From Metaphire vulgaris (lineage: Eukaryota > Annelida > Clitellata > Crassiclitellata > Megascolecidae), in the NCBI GenBank assembly GCA_018105865.1, contig CM030832.1:17664019-17728018 (forward strand): DNA of 64,000 nt. Reading direction: 5' to 3'. A program made the position numbers and the translations under genes. This document shows, piece by piece, positions 23,001-64,000 of the stretch (within the stretch, counting starts at the first letter, position 1; every line of letters starts with the position of its first letter). A model generated the notes under the pieces. That model saw nothing but the letters and a program-made list of their open reading frames with translations, did not search any database and was not told the DNA's origin.

Positions 23001-23790
23001 AATTGCATTCTGGGTATATGGTTGTGCATAATGTATTTTTTAATCTCAAAGAAAATTAATACTGTATTGCCATTAAGTAATTTAACAAATAAGCATCAGC
23101 ATATACCGGTAATTCAAAATCTATGAATAGTCCAAGGATAGCAAAATAAGGTGGGAAACGTATTTTTGCTACTAAATACTTTCACAAAGACTGCTCCAAA
23201 AGCAATACTAGCAGCACCCCAAGTGGCGTTGATGCAAATTATGTGCAGACATAAGAAAGTGACTCGATTTTAAAATATCAATCTGAAAAAAAATTAATTC
23301 TCATCTGAAATCCTCAAATAATTTCAGAATCACCACACATTAATTAAGCCTATCTAAATTTCTCACAGTACTTAAAAATCTTGGGTTTGCTGATTCAAGA
23401 AGAGAAGTGACCCCTTTGAGAGCAATTGACATCTGACCTTTACAAGAATCATTATGAAATAGACTTGAAATAGAAAACGACATTCTCAGTCATGCCAAAA
23501 ACAGCAGGTTGAGTTAAATATTTCAGGTTGATATTCAGACATTGACTGTCAGAAAAATGTCTCTTACCAGTGCAGAAGAGCGAGTTTCTCAGGCTAAAAA
23601 TTCACACACATCAGCTCACAATGTTTTAATGTCCAAATCTCAGAAAACTATATTGTATTAAAGAACTGGTAAAACAAGATGAATTAAAACTAAACAGGAA
23701 AGTTTGAAAGTTCTGACAGCTGATTTTCATTTAAACAACGCAAGCGAGAAATATTTGAAAAAAAACACTATACAAAATACTAAAATGAGA
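20010..23790. other. Convergent intergenic DNA, no gene seen
   Basis: AT-rich sequence between the 3' ends of SMPD2 and GLG1. The only structure noticed is a piggyBac-like terminus (TTAACCCCTTTACCG near 21131) without a partner. Frames are short and compositionally non-coding. Confidence 0.45.
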
Positions 23791-23807
23791 ATATAAGAAA
23801 CTGAAAT

Positions 23808-23811
<4 letters not shown>

Positions 23812-23877
<66 letters not shown>

Positions 23878-23905
23878 TGCATTATAGAGGTGTAGTATGT
23901 ATATA

Positions 23906-23976
<71 letters not shown>
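23812..23976. repeat. TA/AC microsatellite
   Basis: About 48 bp of AT repeat, then an AC tract, about 30 bp of unique sequence, and about 68 bp of TA repeat. This explains the tyrosine/isoleucine-rich open frames over the region. Confidence 0.95.
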
Positions 23977-23978
<2 letters not shown>

Positions 23979-23979
23979 T

Positions 23980-25928
23980 GCATTATCCCTTTCACATGCT
24001 ACATTTCTGGTGTGCATTGCAGGCTTATGTAATCATAAGACATTTAAAACTATTTTCAAAAGAATAATAAAAATTAACGTTCAGAATATCATCATAGGTG
24101 TAGAGACAGCAGCTGATAAGACAATTTCACAATGTTCATCAATAATGCCAGTTCCACAATATCATTAAACTTATATAATATATTGGATTGAAAGATATCA
24201 TGATGACTAGAACAGTCATTATGCTAAATATTTTATCAATTTCAGTTTTTTAAAAGCAAAAGCCACAATTGCAAATAATCTCAAAAGACATAATATAATA
24301 TAATTAAATTAATTTTAATCCATTTTGCCCTCAAACAGCAAGGTGCTTTTGTTAAGAAAAGTAACTTCTGAATTCCAGATCCATAGTTCTGCAAGCAGCA
24401 TCTATTTTGCCAATAGTACACGCATACAAATCGACTGGTGCTGGTTGTATTCAGTGCAATATTTATTATCACCATTATTGTTATATCACCATTATTGTTA
24501 TTTTAAATAACTGAAAATGTATTACACACCTTAGAGCCTAATAACAAAAGCAAATATGAATTACAGTCAAGTTATGGGAAGAAATATATAAATAAAGCCC
24601 AAAATAACAGAAGGTGAAGTCCAAATTTAAATCTAATTGAAAACAAATTTAAATTAAGTTTCCTGTCTACCTGGGCTTCAGGACAGGTCGATCCTCAAAC
24701 TTTTCTTGAACAATAGCAATGAATTATACAGTTTCAGACAAATTTAACCCTTAAAGTGGTGAAATATGTTAAACTTCTACAAAGTGCCAATTAAATGGCA
24801 AGCAGAGAAGTACATTGAGTAAATTTTAAAAAAAAACAGAGCAACAGCAATGGTCAACACTAAGATTAGGTTTAGATTTAGCATGAAATGTTGCATTGTA
24901 GGGTTACTATACAGTCAGGAGTTCTAAGTCCTAGTTTTGCACCATGATTAATTACTTTGGCTAGTCAGCTGCACACTCAACAGAGGCAAGAAGCTATTAA
25001 AGCTTATTACAATAAAATAACAGTATCGGAGGATACAGCAAAATATACTACATTGCTATCAGGTTAGATAAACACGATTTTCATTGCACTGCAGCAAATA
25101 CACCTGCCCTAAGTCAACTCATAGATAAGTTGAGGGTAGAATTTTGCCTCAAACTGTAGAGAATCTTGAATAACCCATGGTTACATTCGAGGTTAAAACT
25201 AAACTTAAAGGTCGAACAATAATATTCACAATTCAACACTTTTAAATGGCAAAAATTCTGGAGCTGAAATTATTGTTTCATGAAAAGTCAAGTGTATAAT
25301 AATCAATAGGCATCACTGGAAAAAAATTCACATAAAAAATGGACAAGTCAACCAGTTTCTTATGACAAACTGCTTTCACCTAAATCCTCATATAAAAGCC
25401 TCAACTTGCACACAAGAATATATGGTATGCTGCTGCAAACATACTTACATTATACATTATGAGACTCCGCTTGGTATCATTTATACTTTGACACTGAAAG
25501 GCTAAATGACAGAACAAAATGCACCAAGCTGCATCAACATATGCAACAGGAAGAACAAAAATTCCCATGCATCATCTAAATTATATAAATATCCTCCTAA
25601 ATCTGTCAAGCACTGCTTCCAATAGTCAATTTACAGAAATTTCTGACCTACAGTAATCAACTAAACTCTCCGAAAACTGAAAGTAATGCACAGCGTGATG
25701 TAAAAGCAAAAAGAACCTTCACCAGGCCTGTGCTTAAACAAATTTTAACTTATCTATGCAGTAAGAGTCACAAATCAATGGTAACACAATTACAGCGATG
25801 AAATTGTTTACACAGAAGAAAATCATTTCACAAACTTCACGAAAATTATTCAGCGGTTGCCAGTAAAATACAGCCGAACAAATGCATAATCCAAACAACT
25901 TCTTACAACAGTTAGAACATCAGACATC
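23980..25928 (-). other. Probable GLG1 3' UTR and downstream DNA
   Basis: No coding sequence is visible immediately 3' of the GLG1 stop. A minus-strand AATAAA lies at 24462-24467, which would give a 3' UTR of about 1.46 kb. This assignment rests only on position. Confidence 0.3.
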
Positions 25929-61340
<35,412 letters not shown>

Positions 61341-61716
61341 CTACACACAAATATTCCAAAAGCATAAAAATCATTTATATAAACAGATCTCTTAAGTTCC
61401 ATAAAAGAGGAATTCTACATTATAAACAAATAGTTATTTTATAGGGAAATATGGATTGTGTGTGCTAATACACTCAATGCCTGCTTTTATCCAGATGTTT
61501 ATGGAGAGAAACTAACTCATAATTAAAATATGAAGAACTATTTTAATAGCAAAAAGTCAATCATTCAGATGCATTCAGTTTCCCTCTAAATCCTGGTGAT
61601 CAGATTTCAAACATGTTAAACCCTTTCAAGGGTGAAGCACCAGACAGGAGTTCACTATTCTGGGGTGAAGTCTTCTGGGGTGAAGTGCCAGAAAGGTCAT
61701 TTTCAAGTAGTGAGGG

Positions 61717-61812
61717 TTATGGCTATGGTTAGGGTTATGGCAAAGGTTAGAGCTAGGGTTAGGGTTACAGCGAAGGTTAGGGCTAGGTCTAGGGTCAGGG
61801 CTGGGGCTAGGT
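61717..61812 (+). repeat. Degenerate TTAGGG-type repeat
   Basis: About 95 bp of variants of GGTTAGGG / GGCTAGGG. It may be an interstitial telomere-like tract or simply a minisatellite. Confidence 0.6.
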
Positions 61813-62189
61813 GGCGATGATGTGGCCCTTGAATGGTTCATGAGGTCAAACAAACTGTGCAGACTGCAATGTTGGTCTTTGGTTAGCTGGTTAACAGGTC
61901 CTAAGAGCAAGAACCAGTCCTTCTGACCTTGACCAGTTAACTGTAATTTCACTTTGACCTATAAATGATGCCAACTCCAGCGCTGGCAACATCAAAGCAC
62001 TTTGATGTAGGCAGCACAAGACCCCGGCAAGTGGAGTTACTAGAGTTGCTTCAGTAAGTATAAAGGCTGTTAAAACCACTGGTTTTAAAGGACCGGTTAA
62101 CTGCTCAAAAAGGGACCGGTTAACCGGTCATTAGCAGCAGCCTGGTGTCTTTCCCATGACTAGCCTTGAAGTAGGCCTACAACTCTATG

Positions 62190-62350
62190 AATTCAACGCC
62201 AGATTTCGTCATGGCGGTGATCTCCTTTTGCCATCGGCCATCCGAGTGGATTTTAAAGAGGGTTTAAGCGCTGGAGCGGTAGGCTGATGGAGCGGGTTCA
62301 AGCCCCGTTAACGCGCCTAGTGGCTTTCACGAAGGTAGTAGACAAATGCC
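62190..62350 (+). mobile_element. tRNA-derived SINE
   Basis: GGCCATCCGAGTGG resembles an A box and GCGGGTTCAAGCCCCG is a strong B box, with tRNA-like spacing including a longer variable region. The acceptor arms do not pair convincingly, and a non-tRNA body (CACGAAGGTAGTAGAC) follows, so a SINE head is more likely than a tRNA gene. Confidence 0.5.
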
Positions 62351-62798
62351 TAATAAGCCACTTTAAATCACACTAGGTTTACGGGTAAGTTTAAGATCCG
62401 CAGAGGCGCCAACGCTGTCAACAGTGTTTCTGGTGTTGACTGCCATGTCAACAGCACCAACCACAGCAAGAGCTAATCTGAGTGACTTTTAATTAAGACT
62501 GAAGAAGCACTGTATAAAAACTACATTACATTGTAAAGCTAAGAAAATCAAAGACTGTGAATACACAAAGAGCTACAAGTAAAATTCAATATCATGGGAA
62601 AAATTTATAACCTATTCAAATAGACATAGTATAGCCACCATTTAAATAATGATTCGTGTAGTAATTTGTAATGATTTACGGAAATGAATTGTTCAAATAA
62701 AAGAATACGATTTATTGTTCATATTGTTTCTTAATTAAGTAAATTAATCATTCTCGGTATTGTAGTCGCTCGTATCAGGCGCAGAGAATCCTTCAAAA

Positions 62799-63117
62799 TC
62801 AGTCATAGTTATCGTTAAACATATCGGTAATTTTCTGCAGCTGCTCGTCCGTTATTTCGGAAGCAGTTTCACTTTCACTGCTTTCAGTGTTGTCATCGTC
62901 GTCATCGTTGTCTGTAGTTTCCTCCTGTTCATATACAATTCCTGCTTTCTTGAAGCCATTGAGGATTGTTTCAATTGTTACCTTTTGCCAAGCTGAATCA
63001 ATCCATTTGCAGACTTCAGCAAATGAACCCCTCCCCCTTGCACATAGCGTGCATAGGAAAATCTCCAAAATCCGATCCCCAACCCCCTCAGTGCGTATGT
63101 ACTATTTGGATGGACCC
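62799..63117 (-). mobile_element. pogo/Tigger-like transposase C-terminus joined to a MITE end
   Basis: The minus strand from about 63028 encodes SFAEVCKWIDSAWQKVTIET, then LNGFKKAGI and an acidic tail. This resembles the C-terminal end of the DDE domain of pogo/Tigger transposases (W-I-x-x-A/S-W and GFKKxGI). Directly upstream (63030-63117) is the right half of the TATATGGATG-type MITE, ending GGATGGACCC. The catalytic residues are not included. Confidence 0.6.
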
Positions 63118-63407
63118 TATGAGAATTGTGCATTTAACTCAAAATAGTATTATTAGATAGTTTTGATGTATCGCTAAGCGACAGGCCTACCCTTATCTAG
63201 GTTTGATCAACAGCTGATTAAATTATTACAAATGATTCGGAGTTGTAGTACAAATGCATTAATATTCTATGTGTATGGTCTTGCATGTATCACTTGTTTG
63301 TAACGTTAGGGCTAGTGCTAGAAGAGCTGGGGTTAGTTTCTTTTGCTCATAATTGCTGTGATGTTCAAGTAGACTAATTGTATGAATTTGGTATTTAGGG
63401 ATTAAGC

Positions 63408-63500
63408 CAGTGATTCTCAACCTTTTCTCCCCACACCCTACTGGTTGTGTACCAAAGAAGCGTACGCCCCACCAAGGACCTCTCACTATGTTTGTAACGC
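63408..63500 (+). repeat. hAT-like left end
   Basis: CAGTGATTCTCAACCTTTTC followed by CACACCCTAC and ACGCCCCACC is a typical hAT terminus. The partner end was not found before the window ends. Confidence 0.4.
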
Positions 63501-63526
63501 ACTGCAGAGTACCAGTAATTCTATTC

Positions 63527-63620
63527 TTAACACGTTGAACGCTAGGGACGTCAACTGACGTCCTTATTTTGGTTTCTCAGGGCGCTAGGGACGTCATATG
63601 ACGTCCTTAGTTCAGTGCCA
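63527..63620 (+). repeat. piggyBac-like end with palindromes
   Basis: TTAA followed by CACGTTGAACGCTAGGGAC resembles a piggyBac terminus. Two palindromes follow in tandem, GGACGTCAACTGACGTCC and GGACGTCATATGACGTCC, each preceded by CGCTA. Confidence 0.45.
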
Positions 63621-63869
63621 AATATCTTAGCTTATACGGATCTTGGATTCATTTTTCTGCTTCCTCTAGCTACTAGAATGAGTGACCGATCAAGACAAGC
63701 AAATTTTATAGAAAATGTATGGATATTTGTCCTATAAACACCTGTTCAAAAAACCACAATATACTCATTCTCCGCCGCCTCAATAACGAAGCTCAATTCG
63801 CTCCATACTAATTACAATAGAAGTCTTGGTTTCACTTGAGATTGGCGCGCCGTCTATTGTTGCAGGTGG

Positions 63870-63985
63870 ACTAAATGACCAATCGGAAGCGCCACATTCT
63901 ACTGAAGAACGTCGATTGGCCTTCTAAATGACCCACCTTCTAAACCCCACGCCTCAGCTTCAATATAAATACCCCAAATAACTTG
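63870..63985 (+). promoter_or_regulatory. CCAAT/TATA promoter-like sequence at right edge
   Basis: GACCAATCGG near 63875, an inverted CCAAT box (GATTGGCC) near 63914, and TATAAATA at 63965 are spaced as in a compact pol II promoter. The direction would be plus, toward a gene beyond the window. Double CCAAT boxes with TATAAATA are common in animal histone gene promoters; that identity is inference. Confidence 0.4.
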
Positions 63986-64000
63986 TATCACCATAGACGT

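Noticed and set aside
23727..24017. Repeating Ile-Tyr open frames
   Set aside because: Translation of the TA/AC microsatellite.
61626..61952. Pro/Asn-rich minus-strand open frame
   Set aside because: Translation of the degenerate TTAGGG-type repeat.
62250..62330. Possible tRNA gene
   Set aside because: The B box is good but acceptor and anticodon stems do not pair and a SINE-like body follows.

Overview
The window is AT-rich animal nuclear DNA: split genes with GT-AG introns, abundant non-LTR retrotransposons, many short DNA transposons and long AT microsatellites. No operon, ribosome-binding site, CRISPR array or rRNA is visible. Intron positions and protein sequences of the two host genes are close to the vertebrate versions, while the repeat content is not mammalian. 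A slowly evolving marine invertebrate (for example a hemichordate, echinoderm, amphioxus, annelid or cnidarian) fits best, but I cannot fix the phylum.

Layout. 1-12.1 kb is a repeat-dense intergenic block: a tRNA-derived SINE, two LINE remnants with other elements inserted in them, and deeply nested DNA transposons. 12.14-19.09 kb (+) is a complete 8-exon gene for neutral sphingomyelinase (SMPD2, nSMase1 type), predicted at 395 aa, followed at 19.88-20.0 kb by a partial duplicate of its last exon. 20.0-25.9 kb is a convergent intergenic stretch and probable 3' UTR with a large TA microsatellite. 25.93-61.34 kb (-) is most of a GLG1 gene (Golgi apparatus protein 1 / MG-160 / cysteine-rich FGF receptor): 24 exons, 1092 codons plus stop, joined in frame at every junction. 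The 5' exons, including the signal peptide, lie beyond the right edge. 61.4-64 kb is again repeat-rich and ends in a CCAAT/TATA promoter-like sequence.

The genes are convergent (tail to tail). Both concern membranes: SMPD2 hydrolyses sphingomyelin at membranes, and GLG1 is a type I Golgi membrane glycoprotein. Nothing in the sequence shows that they act together.

The most unusual object is inside the last GLG1 intron: a 2.4 kb element (26454-28837) with imperfect inverted repeats of about 125 bp starting CACTGG. It carries one broken coding region for a Cys-rich protein that resembles a widespread, functionally unannotated invertebrate family. I read it as a decayed DNA transposon, possibly CACTA-like, that would give that orphan family a mobile origin. 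The second notable signal is a 20-nt motif (GACAAGCAAAAAAGGTCATC and variants) occurring about 24 times, mostly inside short hAT-like elements whose 8-bp target-site duplications can be read directly.
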